DNA of 64,000 nt from Microbulbifer pacificus (GCF_002959965.1 NZ_PREV01000027.1:62001-126000); one strand, 5' to 3'. Counted from the first letter of the stretch, positions 1 through 9,442 are shown. Notes: generated by a model not told the origin, from the sequence alone. Numbers and translations: made by a program.

Positions 1-2446
1 GGTCTGGCAGGGACTGCCATGCGGCACTGGTGAACACCAGCAATTCCATCTGTTCACTGTGCAACAGCCAGCGTTCGCCATTCGGCAATTGCAGGCGTTT
101 GCGGTTGAGGGGGCGGGCGCGCAGGTTGAACAATCTGTCGGCCAGCGCCTGCCAATCCGGCTGAGTTTTCAGGGCCAGCTCGAAGCGGTAGCCACCTTCA
201 ACTGGGACCCGGTACCAGTGCAATATCGTCTCAAACAGTTGCGCATCGCCAGCTTGTAGATACCGGTGCAGTTCTTCCGCGGCACGGGTGCGCAGCAGCA
301 GGCAGGCAAAGCTGTGGGCATTCAGGGGTTCTATCTTTACCGCCATCTGCTTCAGTTCCGGCTGACCGGAGAAGGGATCGGTAACGGGGGCGGCCAGTGC
401 GCTGACGGTAGCATGGTGGGCGAGGCTGTCGCTCCAGTGGATGGGAGCAAACAGCTGGCCGGGCTTCTGGCTAGTGGTGACGTGGGCGCGGCCGAAGAAC
501 TGGCCTTGTTCACTTTCCACACGCACCAGCTGCGCGTCTTCAACGCGGAATCTCCGCGCTTCCTGCGGATGTACGTGCAGCTCCGGCGCTTCGCTGTGGT
601 CCAGTAGTTTACGTGCGCGGCCGGTGCGGGTCATGGTGTGCCACTGGTCGCGCATACGGCCGCTGTTCAGTACCAGTGGATACTCGTCGCGGGTTTCCTG
701 CATCGGGCACCGGGGTGTCACTGCGACGAAGCGGGCGCGGCCATTCGGTGTGTAGAAGTCATCGTCGCTAAACAGCCGCGGCGTGCCGTTCGGGTTGGCA
801 GCGGTGACCGGCCACTGCACCGGTGTGAAGTTATCGTATTCGGTATCACTGATATTGGCCAACGCGGAAATATCAAATGCGCGGCGGGCCTGCTCGCGGT
901 TGTTTTCAAAACCCGAGAGTGCGGCGTGCTCGCGGAAAATATCCGCCGGGGATGCGTAATTGAAGGCATCCGCGAAGCCCAGACGTCGGGCCACATCGCA
1001 GAGGATTTCCCAGTCGTGGCGCGCGTCACCCGGTTTCGGCAGGAAGCCTTTCTGCCGTGAAATACGGCGTTCGGAGTTGGTGACAGTACCGGTCTTTTCT
1101 CCCCAGGTTGTCGCAGGCAACAGCAGGTCCGCACAGCGCGCGGTGTCCGTATCTGCCACACAGTCGGATACGATCACCGTTGGGCAGCGCTTCAGGGCCT
1201 TCGCCACCCGGCGTGCGTCCGGCATACTCACCGCCGGGTTCGTGGCCATGATCCATACGGCTTTCACCTGACCGCTCTCCACCGCCTTGAACAGATCCAC
1301 CGCCTTGAGCCCGGGGCCCCTCGCCAGGTTGTCTGTATTCCAGAAACGGCCGACGCGGTCGATATTGTCCTCGGTGAAATCCATATGCGCAGCGAGCACA
1401 TTCGCCAATCCACCTACCTCACGTCCTCCCATGGCATTGGGCTGACCGGTAATGGAAAAGGGCCCGCAGCCGGGCTTGCCGATACGCCCGGTAGCCAAGT
1501 GGCAGTTGATGATGGCATTGTTCTTGTCGGTGCCGGTGCTGGATTGATTGATGCCCTGGGAATAGAAACTGATGGATTTTTTTGTGGTACGGAACAGCTC
1601 GTAGAATGTGAGCAGCTGCTCCAGCTCCAGGCTGCAGTACGCCGCCACCCTCTCCGGCGTCCACTCGGCCGCCGCATACAGGGTATCGGTAAAATTTTCC
1701 GTATGGTTTTCGATAAATGCGTGATCCAGCGCGCCGAACTCGGCAAGGTAGTGCAACAGCCCATTGAACAGCGCCGCATCACTGCCCGGCGTGATCGCCA
1801 GATGCATATCCGCCATTTCACTGGTGGCGCTGCCACGGGGATCGATGACCACCAGTTTCGCATTGCCCGCCTGCATGCGCTGGAACAGAATCGGGTGGGT
1901 CCAGGCGGCGTTGGAACCGATCAATACCACCAACTCAGCCTGATCCAGATCCTCGTAATTACACGGCACCGCATCCGCACCAAACGCGCGCTTGTACGCC
2001 GCCACCGCGGACGACATACACAGACGCGAATTGGTATCCACGTTGGCCGTGCCGATAAAACCCTTCATCAGCTTGTTGGCCACATAATAATCTTCCGTCA
2101 GCAACTGCCCGGAAAGATAAAACGCCACCGAATCCGGCCCGTGCTCGTAGATGGTTTCGCGCAGCTTCGACGCCGCATATTCCAGCGCCGTATCCCAATC
2201 ACAGTCCACACCGTGCAGGCGCGGCTTCAACAGACGCCCGTGATCGCCAAGGGTGTCCGCCAGCGAAGAACCCTTCACACACAGCTTGCCCCTGTTCGCC
2301 GGATGCTGCTCATCGCCCTGGATGCGAATCACCTCCTCACCCCCGGCCGCCGTCTTCTCCCGCGTCGCCACAACACCGCAGCCAACGCCGCAGTAAGGGC
2401 AGGTCGTGCAGGACCTGCGTGCGCTGAACAGTTCTGGTAAAGCCAT
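1..2446 (-). CDS. nasA: Assimilatory nitrate reductase catalytic subunit (partial)
   Basis: Cytoplasmic molybdenum enzyme that reduces nitrate to nitrite for nitrogen assimilation. The frame is open from an ATG at 2446 to the left edge (about 815 codons), so the C-terminus lies outside the window. Residues about 12-55 carry the [4Fe-4S] ligands, including the motif CTTCPYCGVGCG followed by GKLCVKG, as in bis-MGD oxidoreductases. Further on are SRLCMSSAVAAYKRAFG and the cofactor-contact motif INQSSTGTDKNNAI. There is no Tat signal, as expected for the assimilatory (Nas) rather than periplasmic (Nap) type. It starts 24 bp after nirD and is the last gene of the nirBD-nasA unit. Whether it has the C-terminal BFD-like [2Fe-2S] domain of some NasA proteins cannot be seen. 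Confidence 0.95.
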   Translation of the reverse strand, partial: MALPELFSARRSCTTCPYCGVGCGVVATREKTAAGGEEVIRIQGDEQHPANRGKLCVKGSSLADTLGDHGRLLKPRLHGVDCDWDTALEYAASKLRETIYEHGPDSVAFYLSGQLLTEDYYVANKLMKGFIGTANVDTNSRLCMSSAVAAYKRAFGADAVPCNYEDLDQAELVVLIGSNAAWTHPILFQRMQAGNAKLVVIDPRGSATSEMADMHLAITPGSDAALFNGLLHYLAEFGALDHAFIENHTENFTDTLYAAAEWTPERVAAYCSLELEQLLTFYELFRTTKKSISFYSQGINQSSTGTDKNNAIINCHLATGRIGKPGCGPFSITGQPNAMGGREVGGLANVLAAHMDFTEDNIDRVGRFWNTDNLARGPGLKAVDLFKAVESGQVKAVWIMATNPAVSMPDARRVAKALKRCPTVIVSDCVADTDTARCADLLLPATTWGEKTGTVTNSERRISRQKGFLPKPGDARHDWEILCDVARRLGFADAFNYASPADIFREHAALSGFENNREQARRAFDISALANISDTEYDNFTPVQWPVTAANPNGTPRLFSDDDFYTPNGRARFVAVTPRCPMQETRDEYPLVLNSGRMRDQWHTMTRTGRARKLLDHSEAPELHVHPQEARRFRVEDAQLVRVESEQGQFFGRAHVTTSQKPGQLFAPIHWSDSLAHHATVSALAAPVTDPFSGQPELKQMAVKIEPLNAHSFACLLLRTRAAEELHRYLQAGDAQLFETILHWYRVPVEGGYRFELALKTQPDWQALADRLFNLRARPLNRKRLQLPNGERWLLHSEQMELLVFTSAAWQSLPD

Positions 2447-2470
2447 CGTCTACTGCTTATTTCAAAAGGA

Positions 2471-2827
2471 TTATGGTCCGACCCGGATCAACACATCGTC
2501 GCCTTCAAATGCCACGGGAAATACGTCCAGCTGATACTCCGGTTTTTCCAGACACCGGCCGTCGCTCAGGCGGTAATGCTGCTTGTACAGCGGCGACGAC
2601 ACCGTCAGCTCACCGTCGATCTCCGCAACAAGACCGCGGCCGATCACCCCGGCATCGGCGATCGGGTCCCAGTTGTCGATGGCATATAACTGGGCGTCCT
2701 GATCGGGTAAAAAAAACAGGGCAATCTGACGATCGCCCACAAGAGCGCACACTCCGGAATCGGCTACAAGGTCTGATCGCTTGCAGACTTGCAGCCACTC
2801 GGCGCGGGTTATGGCAACTTCGCTCAT
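2471..2827 (-). CDS. nirD: Nitrite reductase [NAD(P)H] small subunit
   Basis: Small subunit of assimilatory NAD(P)H-nitrite reductase, working with NirB to reduce nitrite to ammonium. The protein is about 118 residues. It has a Rieske-like fold pattern (ALVGDRQIALFFL, then YAIDNWDP, and a C-terminal region ending in VAFEGDDVLIRVG) but lacks the Cys-His ligands of true Rieske proteins, which is normal for NirD. I prefer the ATG at 2827 (MSEVAITRAEW) to the one at 2842, which only adds MWRAR. It is separated from nirB by a 250-bp gap that holds a composite palindrome, and is followed after 24 bp by nasA. Confidence 0.93.
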   Translation of the reverse strand: MSEVAITRAEWLQVCKRSDLVADSGVCALVGDRQIALFFLPDQDAQLYAIDNWDPIADAGVIGRGLVAEIDGELTVSSPLYKQHYRLSDGRCLEKPEYQLDVFPVAFEGDDVLIRVGP

Positions 2828-2948
2828 TCTGGCTCTCCACAAAGTAGGTGGTGAAATTCAAAAATTTTCTTGTGTAGCCAGTTCTACTGAACTGGATTCC
2901 GGCCTGCGCCGGAATGACACGGAACGGAGTAATTTACTTCGATGTGAA

Positions 2949-3059
2949 GGTGGTGCGCCGGGTGTGAGGTTTCAGGAGCGTCGCAAACAGGAAGTTTGCG
3001 CCGCAGCGCCCATGGATGGGTTTACCGCGGTCCTGAAACCTCACACCCGGTGCTCCACC
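2949..3059. repeat. Composite intergenic palindrome between nirB and nirD
   Basis: Two outer arms of 29 bp (2949-2977 and 3031-3059) are inverted copies with about 27 of 29 positions matching. Inside lie a 7-bp hairpin (2982-2988 with 2994-3000) and the near-palindrome CCCATGGATGGG followed by TTTAC. A second element of the same design lies at 7713-7819 with the same inner ATGGATGGGTTYAC motif but largely different arms. In nirB-nirD mRNA it would fold into a large cruciform-like hairpin that could affect mRNA stability or polarity. The function is inference. Confidence 0.8.
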
Positions 3060-3081
3060 GCTACCGGGCCAAATTAAAAAC

Positions 3082-5610
3082 TTAGGCGGGTTCGCAGATC
3101 TTGACGATCTCCTCTCGGGTCGCTGGCCGACGCTGCTCGCGCTCTTCCACGAATACGATCTTCTCGTCCTTCGCATCGGTGTTCACAAACTGGCGGAAAC
3201 GCTTAACCATCTCAGGGTCATTGATCGCAGTCTTCCACTCACACTGGTAAGTGCCCACCACATTGCCCATCTGACGTTCCAGCTCATCGCAGAGTCCCAG
3301 ACTGTCCTCGATCACCACCTCGCGCAGGTAATCCAGACCACCTTCCAGGTTTTCCAGCCACACCGACGTCCGCTGCAACTTGTCCGCCGTGCGCACATAG
3401 AACATCAGAATGCGGTCGATATATTTGATCAGGGTGACATCATCCAGATCCGTCGCAAACAGGTCCGCATGGCGCGGGCGCATGCCGCCGTTACCACACA
3501 CATACAGGTTCCAGCCTTTCTCGGTCGCAATTACACCGATATCCTTGCTCTGCGCCTCCGCACACTCCCGGGTACAACCGGACACCGCCATCTTGATCTT
3601 GTGCGGCGAACGCAGACCCTTGTAGCGATTCTCGACCGTGAGCGCCATACCCACACTGTCCTGCACACCGAAGCGACACCAGGTACTGCCCACACAGGAT
3701 TTCACCGTACGCAAAGACTTTCCATACGCGTGGCCGGTCTCAAAGCCCGCATCCGTCAACTCGCGCCAGATCTCCGGCAGCTCCTCAAGACGCGCACCAA
3801 ACAGATCGATACGCTGGCCACCGGTGATCTTCGTGTACAGGTCGTACTTTTTCGCCACCTGCCCCAGCACGATCAATTTGTCCGGTGTGATCTCGCCGCC
3901 GGCGATGCGCGGAACCACGGAATAAGTACCGTTTTTCTGCATATTCGCCATAAACGTATCGTTGGTGTCCTGCAGACCCACGTGCGGTTTCTTGTGGATA
4001 TGTTCGTTCCAGAGGGACGCAAAAATGGAAGCGGCAGTGGGCTTGCAGATTTCGCAGCCCTTGCCGCGACCGTGTTTGTGCAGCAGCTCGTCAAAGGTCT
4101 TGATTTCTTCCACCTGCACCATGTGGAAAATCTGCTGGCGGGTGTAGGGGAAGTGCGGGCACAGATCATTGTTGACCTCCACTCCCAACGCCGCCAGCTC
4201 CGTGTCCACAACATTTTTCAACAGCGCGGAACAACCGCCACAACCGGTGCCGGCCTTGGTGCAGTCTTTCACTTCGCCCACAGAACAGCAGCCGCCCTGC
4301 ACCGCACCAATGATGTCGCCCTTGCTCACGTTGTGGCAGGAACAGATGGTCGCTGTGTCTGGCAGCGCACCTGCACCCAGGCCAGGCTTGGCGCCGTCCA
4401 GGGCCGGCAGGATCAGCTGCTCCGGGTGCTCGGGAAGATCCATATCGTTCAGGTGATACTGCAGCAGGGTGTCGTAATCGTCGGTATCGCCCACCAGCAC
4501 CGCGCCACGAAGTTTCTTGCCTGTGCGATCGGTGATCATGCGCTTGTAGACGCCGGTCTGTTCATCCACAAAGGTGATTGCGGCGGAATCTTCGGCGCGG
4601 CCGTGGGCGTCACCGATGGATCCCACATCCACACCGAGTAACTTCAACTTGGTACTCATATCCGCGCCGTTGAACTCGGCCGCGTCGCCGCACAGGAGGG
4701 ATATGGCCGTGCGCGCCATGGAGTAGCCTGGAGCCACCAGGCCGAAGATGCGGTTGTCGAACAGAGCACACTCTCCGATGGCGAAAATATTCTTGTCGGA
4801 GGTACGGCAATGGTTGTCGATCACGATACCGCCGCGCTCGCCGAGGGTGATACCCGCAGAGCGGGCCAGGTTGTCTTCCGGACGGATACCGGCGGAGAAC
4901 ACGATCAGATCGGTGACCAGTTCTCTCTCACCTTTGAACTGCATCCGCAGGCGGCCGCCGTCCACTTCCTCGATCAGTTCCGTGGCCGTGCTGGTGTGCA
5001 CCGTCACGCCCAGCTCTTCGATTTTTTCCCGCAGTAATTTGGAACCGCCTTCGTCCAGCTGTACGGACATCAGACCGGGGGCGAACTCCACCACATGGGC
5101 TTCAAGGCCCAGCTGTTTCAGTGCATTGGCCGCCTCGAGGCCCAGCAGGCCGCCGCCCACCACTACGCCGACCTTGCCGCTTTGCGCGGCAGCCTGGATC
5201 TTGTCGAGATCTTCGAGGGTGCGGTAAACGAAACACTTCGCATGCTGGTGACCGGGAATTGGCGGTACGAAAGGATAGGAACCGGTGGCCAGTACCAGGT
5301 GATCGTAGGGTTCGGAAGCGCCACTGGCGGAGGTCACGATTTTGTTTTCGCGATCGATGTTCACTGCGGCATCGTTCAGGCGCAGGTCGTAGCCCCATTC
5401 GCGGTACTGCTCCACCTTGCCCATGGCCAGGTCGTCCGCGCTGCGGCCGCCAAAATATTCTGAGAGGTGTACCCGGTCGTAGGCGGGGCGGGGTTCGGCG
5501 CAAAATACCAGCACGTCGAACATCGCCCGCTCCGGGCGGCTCGCCAGTTGTTCCAGGAAGTGGTGACCCACCATGCCGTTGCCGATGACGACGATTTTCT
5601 GCTTGACCAT
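3082..5610 (-). CDS. nirB: Nitrite reductase [NAD(P)H] large subunit
   Basis: Catalytic subunit of cytoplasmic assimilatory nitrite reductase (nitrite to ammonium, six electrons from NAD(P)H). At 842 residues it matches the usual family length. Order of domains: N-terminal FAD site (VVIGNGMVGHHFLE), NAD(P) site around residues 147-165 (GVVVGGGLLGLEAANAL), BFD-like [2Fe-2S] domain around 420-460 (CSCHNV ... CTKAGTGCGGC), and the sirohaem/[4Fe-4S] part with cysteines in CVGSTWC and SGCTREC around 638-680. It is upstream of nirD and nasA on the same strand. A sigma-54-type promoter element lies about 170 bp upstream, which suggests NtrC-dependent nitrogen control in addition to read-through from narK. 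Confidence 0.97.
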   Translation of the reverse strand: MVKQKIVVIGNGMVGHHFLEQLASRPERAMFDVLVFCAEPRPAYDRVHLSEYFGGRSADDLAMGKVEQYREWGYDLRLNDAAVNIDRENKIVTSASGASEPYDHLVLATGSYPFVPPIPGHQHAKCFVYRTLEDLDKIQAAAQSGKVGVVVGGGLLGLEAANALKQLGLEAHVVEFAPGLMSVQLDEGGSKLLREKIEELGVTVHTSTATELIEEVDGGRLRMQFKGERELVTDLIVFSAGIRPEDNLARSAGITLGERGGIVIDNHCRTSDKNIFAIGECALFDNRIFGLVAPGYSMARTAISLLCGDAAEFNGADMSTKLKLLGVDVGSIGDAHGRAEDSAAITFVDEQTGVYKRMITDRTGKKLRGAVLVGDTDDYDTLLQYHLNDMDLPEHPEQLILPALDGAKPGLGAGALPDTATICSCHNVSKGDIIGAVQGGCCSVGEVKDCTKAGTGCGGCSALLKNVVDTELAALGVEVNNDLCPHFPYTRQQIFHMVQVEEIKTFDELLHKHGRGKGCEICKPTAASIFASLWNEHIHKKPHVGLQDTNDTFMANMQKNGTYSVVPRIAGGEITPDKLIVLGQVAKKYDLYTKITGGQRIDLFGARLEELPEIWRELTDAGFETGHAYGKSLRTVKSCVGSTWCRFGVQDSVGMALTVENRYKGLRSPHKIKMAVSGCTRECAEAQSKDIGVIATEKGWNLYVCGNGGMRPRHADLFATDLDDVTLIKYIDRILMFYVRTADKLQRTSVWLENLEGGLDYLREVVIEDSLGLCDELERQMGNVVGTYQCEWKTAINDPEMVKRFRQFVNTDAKDEKIVFVEEREQRRPATREEIVKICEPA

Positions 5611-5777
5611 AATCTCTGCCGTATTTGCCCGCTGGGCGTACCTGAGGTTCTTCGGCAGAGGGAGAGGGGAGCTTGGTGGCGTGAGGTCGCACGGCTGCCT
5701 CTCTTCTGTCGAAGAGCGTCAGGCGCCGTTGCCTTGCTGAATAGTTCGGAAAAAGTTTCGGATTGTGACTTTAGGTA

Positions 5778-5793
5778 TTCAATCTCTGTGCCA
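5778..5793 (-). promoter_or_regulatory. Sigma-54 -24/-12 promoter element for nirB
   Basis: On the minus strand the site reads TGGCACAGAGATTGAA. It matches the sigma-54 consensus TGGCAC-N5-TTGCW at every fixed position except the C of GC. Transcription would begin near 5767, giving a leader of about 155 nt before nirB. The -24 half is also one arm of an 8-bp inverted repeat (5786-5793 with 5805-5812). Sigma-54 control of nitrate assimilation through NtrC is established in enterobacteria and pseudomonads; here it is inferred from the motif. Confidence 0.7.
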
Positions 5794-5874
5794 ACTTTCT
5801 GAAGTGGCACAGGTGGTGGGAAACCACAGGATTTATATGGGTTATTGACGATTTTGAATGTATCGGCGGTACAA

Positions 5875-5905
5875 CTTGGTGCGCGCCGGCGAATTGCGCA
5901 CCAAG
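5875..5905 (-). terminator. Hairpin after the phosphatase/kinase gene
   Basis: Perfect 10-bp inverted arms (CTTGGTGCGC and GCGCACCAAG) with an 11-nt loop, starting 24 bp beyond the kinase stop. No strong T-run follows, so it may be a weak terminator or an mRNA 3'-end stabiliser rather than a full stop. Confidence 0.45.
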
Positions 5906-5928
5906 GTGGCTCAGGCGAAAGAAGGTAC

Positions 5929-7677
5929 TTACAGAAAATAAATGAGATGCGAGAGGATCGCCAACACCGCCAGTGTCTGCCAGAACAGCAGTGGATTGCG
6001 CTCGATTAGTGGCGGTGTTTCCGTATTGGCGAAGCGCCTGTTTGGTGTGCTGAGATCGTGCACAAATTCCGACAGCGCCGGGTAGCGGCTTTTCGGGTCC
6101 GGCGCACAGGCCTTGCGCAGAGCACCGTCGATCCATTCCGGAATGTTGTCTCTGTGCTGGCGCGCACTGATGTAGCGCATACCGGCGTAATTCTTCAATT
6201 GATAGTGGCGGCTGCCGAGGCGCTCTTTATACGGATACTGACCGGTAAGCATTTCATAGGCGATGACGCCGAGGGAAAAAATATCCGAACGGTGGCTCGC
6301 GCCGTCGCCCACGAAATACTCAGGTGCACAGTAATTCTTGCTGCCGGGTGGTGCGCTGTCCTGATAGCGCAGTAGCTCCAGTAGTCCCGCCGCATTGGCA
6401 CCGCCGAGATCGATCAGCTTCAGGCGACCTGAGGAATCCAGCATGATGTTTTCGGGCTTCAGATCCCCGTGCACAATTTCCAGCCGTTGCAGGCGGCGCA
6501 AAGCGCTCACCAGCTGTTGCACCAGATTGCGTACCTGATCCAACGGCGGTTGCGGATTAAGCTGCATCCACTGGCGCAGATTCTGTCCGTCCACATACTC
6601 CATAACATGATAGAGAAAGCGGCGCTCCTTTTTTGGCGGAAACACCTTGACGATGGCCGGATGATCCAGCCGGCGCCCGGTCCATTCCTCGGCGATAAAA
6701 CGCTCGATATAGGCCGGATCATCAATGAAGTTTTCCGACGGTGCCTTCAGTGCACACAGAATTCCACTGTCCAGATCCCGCACCAGGTACAGATAACTGC
6801 GGCTACTCGCATGTAGCTCCTGTAGCACTTCATAGCCGTCGATCTTGTTGCCCGGCTGCAGCGCAGGCGGGAAGGGCAGCTGGCCGGTGGTCAGCACAAG
6901 ATCGTCGGACTCCAGCGCCTCCAGCATATTCACCCGGCACAGTGCCAGGCTCAGATTGTCGCTACTGCCGTTATCCAGTGCGGCCGCAATCAACGGCTGC
7001 GCCGCGTCCAGCTGATACTTTTCCAGCAACGCCGCAAACTGCGGCAGCGGCAGAAAATCGTGGATGCCATCGGTCGTCACACAGAAAAGATCGCCCGCTT
7101 CCAGCGGCTCCTGCCGGTAATCCACCTCGATATGCGCATCCATTCCCAGCGCGCGACTCAAAAACGTCCTGTCCGGCCCCAGCGTACGACTGTGGTCCCG
7201 CGTCAGGCATTCAAGGTTTCCACTGCGCAGACGGTAAATCCGCGAATCCCCGATATGGATCAGGTGGGCCGTCGAACTTTTCAACACCACCGCCGAAAAC
7301 GTCGTCAGCCAACCCCGTTGCACCTCATCCGCGCCGCCACTCTGGCGATACAGCCAACCGTTCAACGCGTGCAACACCCGCGCCGCCGCCTGCTTCACCG
7401 ACCAGGAATCCGGCGTACTGTAATAGTCGGAAATAAACCCACTCACGGCCGCCCGCGCCGCCGCACCCCCGGCCTCCGCACTCCCCACCCCATCCGCAAT
7501 CGCCGCCAGCGAACCGCGATACCGCAACTCACTCCCACTCGCCCGATACACCGCCACCGCGTCGTCGTTGTACGCGCGCTGGCCGCACTCGGTGGCGGTG
7601 GCGAATTCCAGCTTCTCGGAATAGGAAGCCGCTTGATCAGATTCAGGCACGATCGAAACTTCGCAGGTGGTATTCAA
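5929..7677 (-). CDS. Fused PP2C-type phosphatase / Ser-Thr protein kinase with C-terminal membrane anchor
   Basis: A 582-residue two-domain signalling protein. Residues about 20-250 form a PP2C-like phosphatase with the metal-binding motifs AIADGVG, HIGDSRIYRL, TTDGIHDFL and SSDNLSL. Residues about 265-540 form a protein kinase: ATP-site lysine in CALKAP, catalytic loop HGDLKPEN (Gly instead of Arg, so a non-RD kinase), LIDLGG in place of DFG, and APEYF. The last ~20 residues are one hydrophobic helix, so it is probably tail-anchored in the inner membrane. It sits between the nitrate transporter and nirB on the same strand. The same neighbour is known in the nitrate clusters of other gammaproteobacteria, but its substrate is not established. 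A role in adjusting transport or reduction is inference. Confidence 0.9.
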   Translation of the reverse strand: MNTTCEVSIVPESDQAASYSEKLEFATATECGQRAYNDDAVAVYRASGSELRYRGSLAAIADGVGSAEAGGAAARAAVSGFISDYYSTPDSWSVKQAAARVLHALNGWLYRQSGGADEVQRGWLTTFSAVVLKSSTAHLIHIGDSRIYRLRSGNLECLTRDHSRTLGPDRTFLSRALGMDAHIEVDYRQEPLEAGDLFCVTTDGIHDFLPLPQFAALLEKYQLDAAQPLIAAALDNGSSDNLSLALCRVNMLEALESDDLVLTTGQLPFPPALQPGNKIDGYEVLQELHASSRSYLYLVRDLDSGILCALKAPSENFIDDPAYIERFIAEEWTGRRLDHPAIVKVFPPKKERRFLYHVMEYVDGQNLRQWMQLNPQPPLDQVRNLVQQLVSALRRLQRLEIVHGDLKPENIMLDSSGRLKLIDLGGANAAGLLELLRYQDSAPPGSKNYCAPEYFVGDGASHRSDIFSLGVIAYEMLTGQYPYKERLGSRHYQLKNYAGMRYISARQHRDNIPEWIDGALRKACAPDPKSRYPALSEFVHDLSTPNRRFANTETPPLIERNPLLFWQTLAVLAILSHLIYFL

Positions 7678-7712
7678 AATAGGCGATCAAATATCTGAAG
7701 GTTGAAGTGAAA

Positions 7713-7819
7713 CCGGGTGCTGGTAAGCCTTTGCAGGACTGTCGAAAAGAGGGACCTTTTCGACAAGCCCCCAATGGATGGGTTCACGGTGTGTCCTGCA
7801 AAGGCTTACAAGTATCCGG
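7713..7819. repeat. Composite intergenic palindrome between narK and the kinase gene
   Basis: Outer arms of 27 bp (7713-7739 and 7793-7819) are inverted copies with about 24 matches. An inner 9-bp hairpin (7741-7749 with 7756-7764, 6-nt loop) and the motif CCAATGGATGGGTTCACGG lie between them. The architecture and inner motif match the element at 2949-3059, so these are two members of one repeat family. It is placed between two genes of one operon, where it could set relative expression. Confidence 0.8.
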
Positions 7820-7857
7820 CGTCCGGAGCATGTTCCGGAACGCCAAAAAATGCACGA

Positions 7858-9324
7858 TCAGGCGACGTCGATCAGAGACACACTACCGTCAGGCATGACT
7901 TCCGCCATCTGACCTTCCGGTTCCTCAAGAAACAGCAGCGTAACAAACCCCAACACCGCCGTGCCCGCAATCACCAGAAAAAACGTCTGGTAAGAAACCA
8001 TGCTCAATACCGTCAGGTAAAACACCGCGCCCACATTCCCGTAAGCCCCGGTCATCCCCGCAATCTGCCCCGTCAGCCGACGCTTGATCAGCGGCACCAC
8101 CGCAAACACCGCGCCTTCCCCGGACTGCACGAAGAAGGAACAGGCCATCGCCGCCGCCACCGCCAGATACAGTGGCCACTGCGCATCGATCATGCTCATC
8201 GTCAGATAGCCCAGCGCCAGCCCCGCCGTCAGAATCAGCAGTGTGCTCTTGCGCCCGAAACGATCACTGATCAGACCGCCTGCCGGGCGCGACATCAGAT
8301 TCATGAACGCATAGGCCGAAGCCAGCAGTCCCGCCTTCACCGGATCCAGCGTAAATGTCTCCGAAAAAAACAGCGGTAGCATGGAAATCACCGCGAGCTC
8401 CGAGCCAAAAGTGGCGAAGTACAGAATATTCAGCACTGCTACCTGCTTGAACTTGTAGCGATGAATCGGCTCCGGCAGTTTTACAAAAATCTCGCGGTTG
8501 ACGTCGTAGCACTTTTTCGCATCAAACACATACAGCATTGCCAGAGCCACATACATCACCATTGCCAGTGGCATCGCCAGCATATCCACCCCGGCGGGTG
8601 ACAGTTTCCAGGTCAGCAGCGCCAGCGCCGCGTACATTGGCACCTTCATGACCAGCAAAAGCAGAAAGTCCGATGGGGTGGACACTTCCATACCGCCAAT
8701 TTTTTTCGGCTTGAAATAAGTGCCCCCCTTGGGGGTATCCGTGACCGAGCGAAAGTAAACGATGCTGTACAGCAATGCCATCAAGCCGGTAATGCCGATG
8801 GCATAACGCCAGCCGTCCTGCCCGCCAAACAGCAGGGCAATGGTGGGCAGGGTCATGGCTGCGGCGGCGGAACCAAAATTTCCCCAGCCACCGTAAATAC
8901 CCTCAGCGGTGCCCAGCTGCCGGGCCGGGAACCACTCGGACACCATGCGGATGCCGATGACAAAACCGGCCCCGATAAAGCCCAACAGGAAGCGGCCGAT
9001 GGCCGCCGCAGTAAAACTGTCAGCCAGCGCGAAAATGAAGCAGGGAATACTGCTGATTGCCAGTAGCAGAGAGTACGTCAGACGTGGCCCGTATTTATCG
9101 GTCAGCATGCCGATAATGACACGGGCGGGAATCGTCAACGCCACGTTCAGGATCAACAGGGTTTTCACCTGCTCGGAGGTGAGCGAAAGACTGTCGGCAA
9201 TTGCCATCAGCAGCGGTGCATGGTTGAACCAGGCAAAGAAGGTAATGAAGAAAGCGATCCAGGTCAGGTGTAAAACCCGGATTTTTCCCGTGAAGGAAAA
9301 CAGATTTAAGGAGTCGGAAGCCAT
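7858..9324 (-). CDS. narK: MFS nitrate/nitrite transporter (NNP family)
   Basis: Inner-membrane nitrate importer of the nitrate/nitrite porter family, 488 residues with about 12 hydrophobic segments. The nitrate signatures are visible: [20 protein letters not shown] followed by [12 protein letters not shown] in TM5, and [13 protein letters not shown] in the second half. The MFS loop motif [10 protein letters not shown] is also present. It is the first structural gene after nasST, with a sigma-54-type promoter and a leader terminator upstream, so its expression likely needs both nitrogen limitation and nitrate or nitrite. NasA and NrtP are alternative names used for this family. Confidence 0.93.
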   Translation of the reverse strand: MASDSLNLFSFTGKIRVLHLTWIAFFITFFAWFNHAPLLMAIADSLSLTSEQVKTLLILNVALTIPARVIIGMLTDKYGPRLTYSLLLAISSIPCFIFALADSFTAAAIGRFLLGFIGAGFVIGIRMVSEWFPARQLGTAEGIYGGWGNFGSAAAAMTLPTIALLFGGQDGWRYAIGITGLMALLYSIVYFRSVTDTPKGGTYFKPKKIGGMEVSTPSDFLLLLVMKVPMYAALALLTWKLSPAGVDMLAMPLAMVMYVALAMLYVFDAKKCYDVNREIFVKLPEPIHRYKFKQVAVLNILYFATFGSELAVISMLPLFFSETFTLDPVKAGLLASAYAFMNLMSRPAGGLISDRFGRKSTLLILTAGLALGYLTMSMIDAQWPLYLAVAAAMACSFFVQSGEGAVFAVVPLIKRRLTGQIAGMTGAYGNVGAVFYLTVLSMVSYQTFFLVIAGTAVLGFVTLLFLEEPEGQMAEVMPDGSVSLIDVA

Positions 9325-9400
9325 GACAAATCCCCGATGCGTCGTTTGATTCTCTCATCACGCGTGATTGGACAGGTGCCAGTGGGTTTCCAACAGGCAT

Positions 9401-9442
9401 AAAAAAAGTCCACAGGCACAGGCGGGCTGTGCCGGTGGACTT
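9401..9442 (-). terminator. Intrinsic terminator in the narK leader (attenuator)
   Basis: On the minus strand the stem AGTCCACCGGCACAG pairs with CTGTGCCTGTGGACT and is followed at once by seven T residues. It lies upstream of narK rather than after a gene and inside the predicted leader RNA, so it would stop transcription unless antiterminated. With an ANTAR protein encoded directly upstream, it is the likely site of NasT control. Confidence 0.85.

Larger units (their letters stand above)
5611..5928 (-). other. nirB upstream region, no gene
   Basis: This 318-bp gap lies between the phosphatase/kinase gene and nirB. It holds a perfect 10-bp-arm hairpin right after the kinase stop, a sigma-54-type element with an overlapping inverted repeat, and a roughly 155-nt nirB leader. 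The leader contains a small hairpin (CTCTT/AAGAG arms) but no intrinsic terminator. I see no gene in it. Confidence 0.7.

Noticed and set aside
1385..2440. 351-codon plus-strand frame at the left edge
   Set aside because: It lies opposite nasA, whose minus-strand frame stays open to the window edge and contains the [4Fe-4S] and molybdopterin motifs.
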